NCBI RefSeq assembly: GCF_004768465.1
Contig: NZ_SRMF01000008.1
Span: forward strand, 62,001 to 126,000
Origin: Natronospirillum operosum
GTDB taxonomy: Bacteria; Pseudomonadota; Gammaproteobacteria; Pseudomonadales; Natronospirillaceae
Reading direction: 5' to 3'
DNA: 64,000 nucleotides
The notes beneath the pieces were generated by a model. That model saw nothing but the letters and a program-made list of their open reading frames with translations, searched no databases and was not told where the DNA came from. Both the position numbers and the translations under genes were made by a program. The first letter of the stretch is position 1; the number at the start of each line of letters is the position of its first letter. Shown one piece after another: positions 46,540 to 55,594 of the stretch.

Positions 46540-48623
46540 TGGACACCGAGGTCGATCCGGCGCTGACCCGTCTCAAGGGGGTGGGGGCACAACTGGCCGA
46601 GAAGCTGGAGCGTCTGCACCTGCGGCAGATACCGGATCTGCTGTTCCACCTGCCGCTGCGCTATGAAGACCGCACCCGAATTCATCCGCTGGGCCAGTTG
46701 CGCCTGGGTCAGCATGCATTGATCCGGGGTCGGGTGGTCAACACCAGTGTGCAATACGGACGGCGGCGTTCCCTGCTGGTCCGGGTGCGCGATGACAGCG
46801 GCGAGGTGGGGCTGCGCTTCTACTACTTCTCTGCCGCCCAGCAGCGTCAGCTGCAGCCGGGCACCGCCATTCAGGCCTTTGGTGAAGCCCGGCGTGGCGC
46901 TACGGGTCTGGAATTCTACCACCCCGAATACAGCGCCGCAGACGACGACGGCGCCCTGCCGGCGCCCAGCGGTACCCTGACGCCGGTCTATCCCACGACA
47001 GAAGGGCTGACGCAGAAGCGGCTGCGTCAGTTGATGGAACAGGCACTGGCATGGATGCGCACCAGTGATGAACTGCCTGATCTGCTGCCAGCGTCTCTGC
47101 GTGAGCAGTGGCAGTTGCCGGCCCTGCCCACCGCGCTGGACTTTATTCACAATCCGCCACCGGCGACCGATCTTGAAACCCTGATCAGCGGTGATCATCC
47201 CTGCGTCGCCCGTCTGGCCGTGGAGGAATTGCTGGCCCAGCATCTGGGTCTGCGCCAGTTGCGCCACCAGGCGCGTGCGGAGGCCGCACCGCCACTGCAC
47301 AGCCAGGGGGGTACGCTGCAGCAGCAACTGCGCGCCAGTCTGCCGTTTGCGCTGACCGCCGCCCAGGACCGGGTACTGGAAGAGATCGAGGCCGATCTGG
47401 CGCGGCCGGTACCCATGCTGCGCCTGGTGCAGGGGGATGTCGGGGCCGGCAAGACGCTGGTGGCGGTACTGGCCATGCTGCGTGCTGTGGATGCCGGCTG
47501 GCAGTCGGTGTTCATGGCGCCGACCGAAATCCTGGCAGAACAGCATGCACGCAACCTGACCGCCTGGCTGCAATCACTGGGTATCGAGGTGGTGCTGTTG
47601 CTGGGTCGTCAGACCCGGCGTCAGCGCACCGAGGCGCTGGCGCGGATTGCCGCCGGGGCGGCCTGTGTTGTCGGCACCCATGCCCTGTTTCAGGAGGAAG
47701 TCCGCTACCAGCGGCTGGGCCTGGTGGTGGTGGACGAGCAGCATAGGTTTGGGGTCGACCAGCGCCTGCTGCTGCGGGAAAAGGGGCGCCAGCAGGGGCT
47801 GGTGCCGCATCAGCTGATCATGACGGCTACGCCGATTCCGCGCACCCTGGCCATGTCCATGTATGCCGATCTGGATTTCTCGGTGATCGATGAACTGCCC
47901 CCCGGCCGCACGCCGGTGGTGACCACGGTCATGAATGATGCCCAGCGCGAGCGGGTCATACAGCGGGTGCGTGATGCCTGTACCGACCGCCGGCAGGTGT
48001 ACTGGGTCTGTACGCTGATTGAAGACAGTGACGAGTTGCAGGCACAGGCCGCAGAAGAACTTTACACCCAGCTCACCGAGGCCCTGCAGCCCTTCCGCGT
48101 GGCGCTGGTACACGGGCGCATGAAGAACAGCGAAAAATCGGCGGTCATGTCGGCATTCAAGGCCGGCGAGACGCAGGTGCTGGTGGCCACCACCGTGATC
48201 GAGGTCGGCGTTGATGTGCCCAATGCCTCGGTCATGATCATCGAGAATGCCGAACGGCTGGGGCTGTCCCAGCTGCATCAGTTGCGCGGCCGGGTGGGCC
48301 GGGGCGCGGCCGACAGCTACTGTGTGCTGCTGTATCGCCCGCCACTGTCACAGGGCGGCAAGGCCCGGCTGAACACCATGCGCAGTACCAGTGACGGCTT
48401 TCAGATTGCCGAGCAGGACCTGCTGCTGCGCGGACCCGGCGAGGTGCTCGGCACCCGCCAGACCGGCGAGGCCGGTTTTCGTATTGCCAACCTGCAGCGA
48501 GACCAGCATTGGCTGCCGGCGGTCAAGCAGCTGTCCGAGACGCTGGAAAGAGAATATCCGGACATGGCGACGGCTCTGCTGGCGCGTTGGCACCCGGAAG
48601 GCCTCAATTACGGAAAAGTGTGA
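46539..48623 (+). CDS. recG: ATP-dependent DNA helicase RecG
   Basis: Branch-migration helicase for stalled forks and Holliday junctions. It has 694 residues. The N-terminal wedge (OB) domain spans about 50-150, Walker A is GDVGAGKT near 301, the DEQH motif II is VVDEQHRFGV near 400, TATPIPRTLA near 430, and the C-terminal QLRGRVGRG near 585. One base of overlap with the preceding gene. Confidence 0.98.
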   Translation: MDTEVDPALTRLKGVGAQLAEKLERLHLRQIPDLLFHLPLRYEDRTRIHPLGQLRLGQHALIRGRVVNTSVQYGRRRSLLVRVRDDSGEVGLRFYYFSAAQQRQLQPGTAIQAFGEARRGATGLEFYHPEYSAADDDGALPAPSGTLTPVYPTTEGLTQKRLRQLMEQALAWMRTSDELPDLLPASLREQWQLPALPTALDFIHNPPPATDLETLISGDHPCVARLAVEELLAQHLGLRQLRHQARAEAAPPLHSQGGTLQQQLRASLPFALTAAQDRVLEEIEADLARPVPMLRLVQGDVGAGKTLVAVLAMLRAVDAGWQSVFMAPTEILAEQHARNLTAWLQSLGIEVVLLLGRQTRRQRTEALARIAAGAACVVGTHALFQEEVRYQRLGLVVVDEQHRFGVDQRLLLREKGRQQGLVPHQLIMTATPIPRTLAMSMYADLDFSVIDELPPGRTPVVTTVMNDAQRERVIQRVRDACTDRRQVYWVCTLIEDSDELQAQAAEELYTQLTEALQPFRVALVHGRMKNSEKSAVMSAFKAGETQVLVATTVIEVGVDVPNASVMIIENAERLGLSQLHQLRGRVGRGAADSYCVLLYRPPLSQGGKARLNTMRSTSDGFQIAEQDLLLRGPGEVLGTRQTGEAGFRIANLQRDQHWLPAVKQLSETLEREYPDMATALLARWHPEGLNYGKV

Positions 48624-48748
48624 CTTGATGGGGGACAGCGACGTTTTTAACCTCTACACTCTCCATTAGCAGAACTAGATACAGTCGCCAGGATCACAAT
48701 TACAATCGCTCGGATCTCTCGCGGCAGGACTCATAATGGATTGCGCCG

Positions 48749-50146
48749 ATGGACAATACCGCCGAAGACATGAAGCCCAACGACCCGACTCCCATCGCTG
48801 TTCGCCAGTATCTTTCTCGTCAGGGAGTTGAGACAAGACTGATCACACGCAAGGATGCCAGGCATCCTGTGGTGGAGTGCGTATTGCTGGCCGACAGCCT
48901 GGGCAAGGTGGCACTGCTGCTGCCAGCTGACCGCATGCTGGATCTGGCGGCCCTGCGCCAGCAGACCGGTCGTCAGCTGGCAGCGGCGCCGCTGGCGGAG
49001 CGGCAGCAACTGCTGCGCAAGCATGGCCTGCAGGAGCTGCCTGCCCTGGATGGATTGTGTGGGGTAGAGGCGCTGGCTGACCAGCACCTGCCCACCACCG
49101 GGGAAGTCTGTATCCAGAGTGGTCTGCGTGGCCAGTTGCTGCAGCTGCCGGCAAGCGCGCTGGTGGCGGATGCCGCAACCCGTCAGGTCGATGTCACGGT
49201 GGCGGTACCGGAGATAGAACTGGACTATGAGCTCAGCCTGTTTGAAATGGATCGGGATGCCATCGAGCAGTCGGTCGGTCGTTTTACCGCCAAGCGCATT
49301 CGCCAGCGTCTGGAAGAAACCCTCGAAATACCGCCCCTGCCCGCTACAGCACAGGAAATCATTCGTCTGCGGGTCGATCCCAGTGCCGATATCAGCAAGC
49401 TGTCGGCGCTGGTCGAGAGGGACCCGAGCCTGGCGGCGCAGGTTATCAGTTGGGCCTCTTCGTCCTACTATGCGGCCCCGGGCAGTGTGAAATCGGTGCA
49501 GGATGCCATAGTGCGGGTATTGGGCTATGACCTGGTCATGAACCTGTCGCTGGGCCTGGCGCTCGGCAAGACACTGCAGATGCCGGAAGATGAGCCGCAG
49601 GGGTTCGCCCCCTACTGGCAGGAAGCCGTCTATACGGCCGCCGTGGTGGCCGAACTGCACTCCGCCATGCCGCGAGAAGCTCGGCCCAGCTTCGGCCTGG
49701 CCTACCTGACCGGCCTGCTGAGTAACTTCGGTTATCTGGTGCTGGCGCATGTGTTCAAGCCGCACTTTTCCACCTGCTGTCGGCTCTGGGAAGCCAACCC
49801 GCATCTGGACCCGCGGGTGGTGGAAGATCATGTGCTGGGCATCAACCGCGACCAGATTGCGGCCAGCCTGCTCAACAGCTGGAGTCTGCCCGGTGAGGTC
49901 TGCCTGGGCATTCGGCATGCGTCGCATACCGACTATTATGGCCTGCACTCGGACTATGCCAATCTGGTTTGTCTGTCCACGCGGCTGTTGCGGCGCGCCG
50001 GCCTGGTTGCCGGGCCCCGGGTCCCGCTGGAGCCGGCGCTGTTCGCCAATCTGCAGTTGACTCCGGTCGCCGCCAGAGCCGCCCTGACCAAGGTACAGGA
50101 CGGCCAGGACTCACTGGATGCACTGGCCCGCGGCATGGAAAGCTGA
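48749..50146 (+). CDS. YbaK-like/HDOD fusion protein
   Basis: 465 residues. Residues about 15-155 resemble the YbaK/ProX aminoacyl-tRNA deacylase fold (VVECVLLADSLGKVALLLPADRMLDL), and about 185-390 form an HDOD domain (LPPLPATAQEIIRL-like IPPLPATAQEIIRLRVD and ERDPSLAAQVISWASSSYY). HDOD proteins lack the metal ligands of HD phosphodiesterases and act in signalling. The same fusion lies beside recG in P. aeruginosa. The catalytic competence of the YbaK part is unknown. Confidence 0.87.
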   Translation: MDNTAEDMKPNDPTPIAVRQYLSRQGVETRLITRKDARHPVVECVLLADSLGKVALLLPADRMLDLAALRQQTGRQLAAAPLAERQQLLRKHGLQELPALDGLCGVEALADQHLPTTGEVCIQSGLRGQLLQLPASALVADAATRQVDVTVAVPEIELDYELSLFEMDRDAIEQSVGRFTAKRIRQRLEETLEIPPLPATAQEIIRLRVDPSADISKLSALVERDPSLAAQVISWASSSYYAAPGSVKSVQDAIVRVLGYDLVMNLSLGLALGKTLQMPEDEPQGFAPYWQEAVYTAAVVAELHSAMPREARPSFGLAYLTGLLSNFGYLVLAHVFKPHFSTCCRLWEANPHLDPRVVEDHVLGINRDQIAASLLNSWSLPGEVCLGIRHASHTDYYGLHSDYANLVCLSTRLLRRAGLVAGPRVPLEPALFANLQLTPVAARAALTKVQDGQDSLDALARGMES

Positions 50147-50174
50147 GCGCACCGCAGCCAGCTTCCCGACACAC

Positions 50175-52967
50175 TCAGTGCGCTTCGCCCCAGTCCTTGC
50201 CAACCCCCACATCGACCACCAGCGGCACTGACAGCGATGCCGCGTGCTGCATGCGAAACACCACGCCGGTGCGCACGGCCTCCAGATCCTGCTCCGCCAC
50301 CTCGAATACCAGCTCATCGTGCACCTGCATGACCATGCGTGCATCGAGCTGGCTGCGGGTCAGCCAGACCTGCACATCCACCATGGCCTGCTTGATGATG
50401 TCGGCGGCCGTGCCCTGCATGGGCGCGTTGATCGCCGTGCGCTCGGCCGCACGCCGCTGCTGCTGGCGGCTCGAGCGAATATCGGGCAGATACAGCCGGC
50501 GTCCGAATACCGTCTCTACATAGCCATCCTCGGCGGCCTGGGCCCGTGTGCGGTCCATGTAGGCCCGCACCCCCGGGTAGCGCTGGAAATAGGTATCGAC
50601 ATAGGTCTGGGCCTCGCCGCGCGGAATACCCAGATTGCGTGCCAGGCCGAAGGCCGACATGCCGTAGATCAGCCCGAAGTTGACGGCCTTGGCCGCACGG
50701 CGCTGTTCGCCGGTGACCTGATCTTCCGGCAAGCCCATGATCTCCGCCGCCGTGGCGCGGTGAATATCCTTGCCGTCGCGGAAGGCACGGATCAGATTGG
50801 CGTCTTCCGACAGGTGGGTCATGATGCGCAGTTCGATCTGCGAGTAATCCGCCGCCAGAATGCGATAGCCGGGCGCGGCCACAAAGGCCTTGCGGATGGC
50901 GCGGCCCTCTTCCGAGCGGATGGGAATGTTCTGCAGGTTGGGCTCGCTGGAAGACAGCCGGCCGGTCTGGGCGCCGGTCTGGTGATAGCTGGTGTGCACC
51001 CGCCCGGTGTCCGGGTTGATCAGGTCCGGCAGCGGCTCGGTATAGGTGTTGAGCAGCTTGCGCAGATGGCGATAGCGCAGTACCAGGGCCGGCAGTTCAT
51101 ACTGATGCGACAGCTCCGTCAGCACCTCTTCGTTGGTACTGGGCTGGCCCGAGGGGGTCTTGGCCACCACCGGCAGACCCAGGTCGGTAAACAGCACCTC
51201 ACCCAGCTGTTTCGGTGAATCCAGATTGAATGCCTTGTCGGCGGCAGCATGGGCCTGCTGCTCCAGCGTCTCGAGCTGGCTGCGGAAGCCGGCACTCAGT
51301 TCGGCCAGAAAATCCGCATCGACCCGGGTGCCGGTCCATTCGACCTGCTGCAATACGGGGACCAGCGGCGTTTCGATATGTTCATAGACCCGCCACTGGT
51401 CAGGGTACTGCTGTTGCAGATCACTGGCCAGGCGCCGGTACAGCCGGCCCACATAGTCGGCGCGCTCACAGGCGAAGGTGGCCAGAGTGGCCGGATCAAG
51501 GTCCGGCAGTGCGGTCTGGCGGGTGCCGAACTTGCCGGCAATATCGACAATGGTGCGCGGTTGCTCGTGCAGCCAGACCCGGACCAGGTTGTCCAGACTC
51601 AGGGTATCGAAATGGCGGTCCAGCTCCGGATCACGGTGCACGGTGGCATCGCGTACAAAACCCATGATCATCACATCATCCTGCAGATGCGACGGTTCGG
51701 GACAGACCGGATAGAGCGCATGCAGCAGCCGTTTCAGGTCATGCGTGACCTTGTGGTAGCTGTGCTGGTTGAACAGGGGCAGCAGTGGCTGCAGGGCATC
51801 CTGCGGCCAGTCCTCGGCGCGGAAATCCACATAGACAGCCTGCCCCGAGCCGGTACTGACAGCCAGTCCGAGCCATTTGAACGATCGATAGTGGCTCTTT
51901 TCCAGCACCGGCCACAGTGCCAGGTGAGGTGCGGCGCTTTGGGCCTGCAGCCAGTCATACCAGGCGGCGGGGGTGCTCAGGGTCTGATAGTCGAGCTGGT
52001 CGGGAACGGCATCTTCCTGCGGGGCACTACTGGCGCTGCGGTCGGCGTCCGCTGCGGCCTCCTCGGGGACCTCCACACCCTTTTCCGTCAGCGCCTTCAG
52101 CCAGCCGCTGAACTCGAACTTGCGATACAGGCCGGCCAGGCGGGGTTCATCCGGTTCGTCCCGGCGCAGGTCGGCCAGCCGCACGTCCAGTTCGACATCA
52201 CACTTGATGGTGGCCAGTTCGTAGGACAGCCGGGCCAGTTCTTCATGCTCCTGCAGCTTCTTCGGCATGGTCTTGGCGCCGCGGAAGTCGAGTTCGGGAA
52301 TGCGGTCCAGATTCCGGTACAGCTCATCTATGCCGCCGATGCCGGACAGCAGGGCCTTGGCTGTTTTCTCGCCCACACCGGGCACACCGGGTATGTTGTC
52401 CGACTTGTCGCCCATCAGGGCCAGGTAGTCGATCATCAGCTCGGGGCCGAAGCCGTACTTCTCGGTCACGCCGTCGACATCCAGCGCTTCATTGCTCATG
52501 GTGTTGATCAGACTGACATGCGGGGTGACCAACTGGGCCATGTCCTTGTCGCCGGTGGAGATCACGCAGCCGCGCCCAGATTCGGTGGCCTCCCGGGCGA
52601 GGGTGCCGATGACATCGTCAGCCTCGACGCCCTCTATGCACAGCAGCGGCAGCCCCATGGCGATGATAATCTCATGAATGGGCTCGATCTGCGGGCGCAG
52701 TTCATCCGGCATGGGGGGCCTGTTGGCCTTGTACTCTGCATACAGCTCGTTGCGGAAGGTGGGGCCCTTGGCATCGAACACCACTGCCACCGGGCTGTCC
52801 GGATACTGGTCCAGCATGGCGCGGACCATGTTGATGACGCCCTTGATGGCGCCCGTGGGGTGCCCGGACTGGTTGGTCAGCGGGGGCATGGCATGGAAGG
52901 CCCGGAACAGATAGGACGAGCCGTCGATCAGTACGACCGGAGCCGGGGCAGATTGTGAATCACTCAT
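50175..52967 (-). CDS. polA: DNA polymerase I, proofreading domain inactive
   Basis: Processes Okazaki fragments and repairs gaps. It has 930 residues from the ATG at 52967, set by CGAGAG upstream. The 5'-3' exonuclease domain is at about 1-290 (VVLIDGSSYLFRAFHA, GVEADDVIGT, GDKSDNIPGVPGVGEKTA). The central 3'-5' exonuclease domain (about 340-530) has lost its metal-binding residues: the DTET block reads ALWPVLE, and positions of the E. coli Asp424 and Asp501 appear as Leu and Arg. The polymerase domain is intact (AADYSQIELRIMTHLS, RRAAKAVNFGLIYGMS, MQVHDELVFEV). Divergent from thrB. Confidence 0.97.
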   Translation of the reverse strand: MSDSQSAPAPVVLIDGSSYLFRAFHAMPPLTNQSGHPTGAIKGVINMVRAMLDQYPDSPVAVVFDAKGPTFRNELYAEYKANRPPMPDELRPQIEPIHEIIIAMGLPLLCIEGVEADDVIGTLAREATESGRGCVISTGDKDMAQLVTPHVSLINTMSNEALDVDGVTEKYGFGPELMIDYLALMGDKSDNIPGVPGVGEKTAKALLSGIGGIDELYRNLDRIPELDFRGAKTMPKKLQEHEELARLSYELATIKCDVELDVRLADLRRDEPDEPRLAGLYRKFEFSGWLKALTEKGVEVPEEAAADADRSASSAPQEDAVPDQLDYQTLSTPAAWYDWLQAQSAAPHLALWPVLEKSHYRSFKWLGLAVSTGSGQAVYVDFRAEDWPQDALQPLLPLFNQHSYHKVTHDLKRLLHALYPVCPEPSHLQDDVMIMGFVRDATVHRDPELDRHFDTLSLDNLVRVWLHEQPRTIVDIAGKFGTRQTALPDLDPATLATFACERADYVGRLYRRLASDLQQQYPDQWRVYEHIETPLVPVLQQVEWTGTRVDADFLAELSAGFRSQLETLEQQAHAAADKAFNLDSPKQLGEVLFTDLGLPVVAKTPSGQPSTNEEVLTELSHQYELPALVLRYRHLRKLLNTYTEPLPDLINPDTGRVHTSYHQTGAQTGRLSSSEPNLQNIPIRSEEGRAIRKAFVAAPGYRILAADYSQIELRIMTHLSEDANLIRAFRDGKDIHRATAAEIMGLPEDQVTGEQRRAAKAVNFGLIYGMSAFGLARNLGIPRGEAQTYVDTYFQRYPGVRAYMDRTRAQAAEDGYVETVFGRRLYLPDIRSSRQQQRRAAERTAINAPMQGTAADIIKQAMVDVQVWLTRSQLDARMVMQVHDELVFEVAEQDLEAVRTGVVFRMQHAASLSVPLVVDVGVGKDWGEAH

Positions 52968-53040
52968 GACGCTCTCGATGCTGGGATTGGTGGAAAATTC
53001 ATTTACACTGTGCGCCGAAGTGTAACGCGAAGTGCAGCGC

Positions 53041-53964
53041 ATGTCCGTATTCACCCCGGTCAGCCGGGACCAACTTCTGCCCTGGCTGGCTGCGCACGGC
53101 ATTCATGACCTCCATGAACACCGGGGCATCAGTGGCGGTACCGTCAATACCAATTACTGGCTGACCACAGCCAGCGGCGACTGGATTCTGACTCTGGTCG
53201 AGGACAGACCGGCGTCGGCGGTGCGCCCCATCATGGCCCTGATGCAGGCGCTGTCGCAGGCAGGCCTGCCGGTGCCTGCCGTGCGGGCCGGTGCCAATGG
53301 CGAACTGGTAGACCGGCTGCAGGACAGACCGGCGACGCTGGTGCAGGCGCTGCCCGGAGATCACCCGGCGCCCACAGCGCCGATCTGTGCGGCGGTCGGG
53401 CGCTTTCTGGCCGACCTGCATCAACAGCACCCGGCGCTGGAGCCGCTGCCACTGAATTTCGGTCCTGACTGGCAGCAGGCCCGGGCGGATTACTGGCAGC
53501 ACCAGTTGCCGGCCGCCGACAGCCAGTTGCTGGCGCGTACCCTGGCCAGGGTACAGCCGGTCTGGGCCCGCCGCTGGCCGGAGGCCTGGGTGCATGCCGA
53601 CCTCTTTCCGGACAATGTGCTGTCGGTGGACGGCAGGATTACCGCCGTGATCGACTGGTACTTTGCCAGCCGTGGCCCGCGTCTCTGGGATCTGGCCATT
53701 GCACTGAATGCCTTCTGCGGCAGCGCCGGGCTCGCGGAACCGGCGCCGGCAGCCATGCTGCAGGGTTATGCGGCGGGGCAGCGTCTGCGCGCCGATGAAG
53801 CGGCCGCCTTGCCCATCATGCGCTGCAGTGCCGCCCTGCGATTCTGGTTGTCCCGTCTTGATGCCGAGGCCAGCCACCAGGCCCTTGCCGCCGATCATGC
53901 AGTTACCATCAAGCCGCCCGCCGAGTATCGGGATTTGCTGCTAGAATTGGAACAGAAGGCCTAA
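53041..53964 (+). CDS. thrB: Homoserine kinase (ThrB, aminoglycoside-phosphotransferase fold)
   Basis: Phosphorylates homoserine for threonine synthesis. It has 307 residues from ATG 53041. This is the type related to choline/aminoglycoside kinases, found in pseudomonads, not the GHMP type. Key motifs are GTVNTNYWL in the Gly loop, VHADLFPDNVL with the catalytic Asp near 190, and VIDWYFASRGPRLWDLA. The position beside polA is the pseudomonad order. Confidence 0.92.
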   Translation: MSVFTPVSRDQLLPWLAAHGIHDLHEHRGISGGTVNTNYWLTTASGDWILTLVEDRPASAVRPIMALMQALSQAGLPVPAVRAGANGELVDRLQDRPATLVQALPGDHPAPTAPICAAVGRFLADLHQQHPALEPLPLNFGPDWQQARADYWQHQLPAADSQLLARTLARVQPVWARRWPEAWVHADLFPDNVLSVDGRITAVIDWYFASRGPRLWDLAIALNAFCGSAGLAEPAPAAMLQGYAAGQRLRADEAAALPIMRCSAALRFWLSRLDAEASHQALAADHAVTIKPPAEYRDLLLELEQKA

Positions 53965-53990
53965 CAACAACCTAGCGAAAGGATGACCGG

Positions 53991-55541
53991 ATGGGAGACC
54001 AGGAAACAGCGGATCGCGTCAAGGCGTTCCGGCGCGGTATGGTGCGGCTGAGCCTCCTGGTGTCTGACCAGTCGGAGCGGCTGAACAAGCTGATGGATGA
54101 ATTGCGCCAGGTCCTGCGTCAGCCCGAGCTGACGGATGACGTGGTCGAAGATGTGATAGACCGCTCCGAGCAGGCGCACGAAGACTGGGAGCAGGAGGTA
54201 CAGCAGAGTCGCGATGCGCTGGCCGATGTGCTGCGCGCCATGAATGCCCCGCTGCGGGCTCACGGCGGCCCGCACAGTGAAGAGGCCGGTCGTCTGGACA
54301 CTGCGCTGGACCGAAGAGTCACCGACCTGCCGGAGATCATTCGTTACCTGCAGGAGTTTGGTGCCCTGCAAAGCCGGGTTTTTCAGCGTTTTGAAGGCCT
54401 GCAGGAAGCAGAGATTCGCCTGGGTGATGCGGCAGACAGCCTGGCAGCGACCGCACCGATGGAAGTGTCCGCGCCGACGGAAGAGCCAACTGATATCAAG
54501 GCGATGACCGCCGAGGTGTTTGACGCGGTCACCGGCCTGGCCAATCGTATTCAGGTGCCGCCGGACAAGCAGGATGCGCTGCAGTCCATAGTACACGAAC
54601 TCAACCGGGGCATAGACTGGCCGGAACTGCTGGCTGGCCTCAACAGCCTGATCGAACTGATCGTCTCCGTGCTCAATGATGAGCAACAGGCGTTGGAACA
54701 GTATCTGGAAGACCTGAACCAGCGCCTCAGCTTTATCCGGGCCTCGGTACAGAAGGCACAACAGGTACGCCGCGAGTTCAGGCAGGACGGGGCCCGCCTG
54801 GACAAGCGCATTCAGGGCCATGTCGACACCATTCGCCATGAAGTCAGCAAGGCCACCAGCCTGTCCGAGCTCAAGAACGGCATTCAGTCGGAGCTGGACG
54901 ACATTGTGGGCAGTATCGACCAGTTTCTGCGCGACAGTGCAGAGAAAGAACGCAGTATGGCAACCATGATGGCCGAGCTGGTCAATGTGATCACCGAACT
55001 GGAAGAGCAGAACCAGCGCATCCGTGAAGACTTCGAGCGTACCCGCCAGCAGGCCATGACCGACCTGCTGACCGGGCTGCCCAATCGCAGCGCCTACATG
55101 CAGCGGCTGGATGAGGAATATGCCCGTTATCAGCGCTACGGCACGCCACTCTCACTCTGTGTGCTGGACGTTGACTATTTCAAGACCGTCAACGATGAAC
55201 TGGGGCATGCCGCCGGGGACAAGGTGCTGAAAATTCTGGCACGTCAGCTCAAGCAGTTGCTGCGCGAGAATGATTTCATTTCCCGGCATGGGGGCGAGGA
55301 ATTTGTTATCCTGCTGCCGGAGACCGGACTCAACGATGCCATGGCTGCAATGGAAAAGCTGCGCCGGCTGGTTGAAGAGGCGCCCTTCCATTTTCGGGGC
55401 AAGCCGGTGCCCATTACGGTGTCCATCGGTTGTGCCGAATTCAGTGACGGGGATACCGCAGACGCCGTGTTTGACCGGGCCGATCAGGCCATGTATCGCG
55501 CCAAGGACAACGGCCGCAATCGGGTCGAGCGCGCCGATTGA
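53991..55541 (+). CDS. Diguanylate cyclase, DgcP-like
   Basis: Makes c-di-GMP. 516 residues: a long helical N-terminal region (about 1-350) with coiled-coil character and no membrane segment, then a GGDEF domain. The active site is GGEEF at 434-438 (SRHGGEEFVILL), and an allosteric I-site RxxD is present at 425-428. The layout and the location close to polA and thrB resemble DgcP of Pseudomonas. The ATG follows GAAAGGATGACC. Confidence 0.93.
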   Translation: MGDQETADRVKAFRRGMVRLSLLVSDQSERLNKLMDELRQVLRQPELTDDVVEDVIDRSEQAHEDWEQEVQQSRDALADVLRAMNAPLRAHGGPHSEEAGRLDTALDRRVTDLPEIIRYLQEFGALQSRVFQRFEGLQEAEIRLGDAADSLAATAPMEVSAPTEEPTDIKAMTAEVFDAVTGLANRIQVPPDKQDALQSIVHELNRGIDWPELLAGLNSLIELIVSVLNDEQQALEQYLEDLNQRLSFIRASVQKAQQVRREFRQDGARLDKRIQGHVDTIRHEVSKATSLSELKNGIQSELDDIVGSIDQFLRDSAEKERSMATMMAELVNVITELEEQNQRIREDFERTRQQAMTDLLTGLPNRSAYMQRLDEEYARYQRYGTPLSLCVLDVDYFKTVNDELGHAAGDKVLKILARQLKQLLRENDFISRHGGEEFVILLPETGLNDAMAAMEKLRRLVEEAPFHFRGKPVPITVSIGCAEFSDGDTADAVFDRADQAMYRAKDNGRNRVERAD

Positions 55542-55594
55542 TCGGCACCGGCTCGGTGTCCCCTTCAACACGTCATCAGCAGGAGAAATCGCGT

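Noticed and set aside
51249-52958. Long plus-strand open frame (about 570 codons) opposite polA
   Set aside because: Antisense shadow of a well-supported gene, with no recognisable motif.
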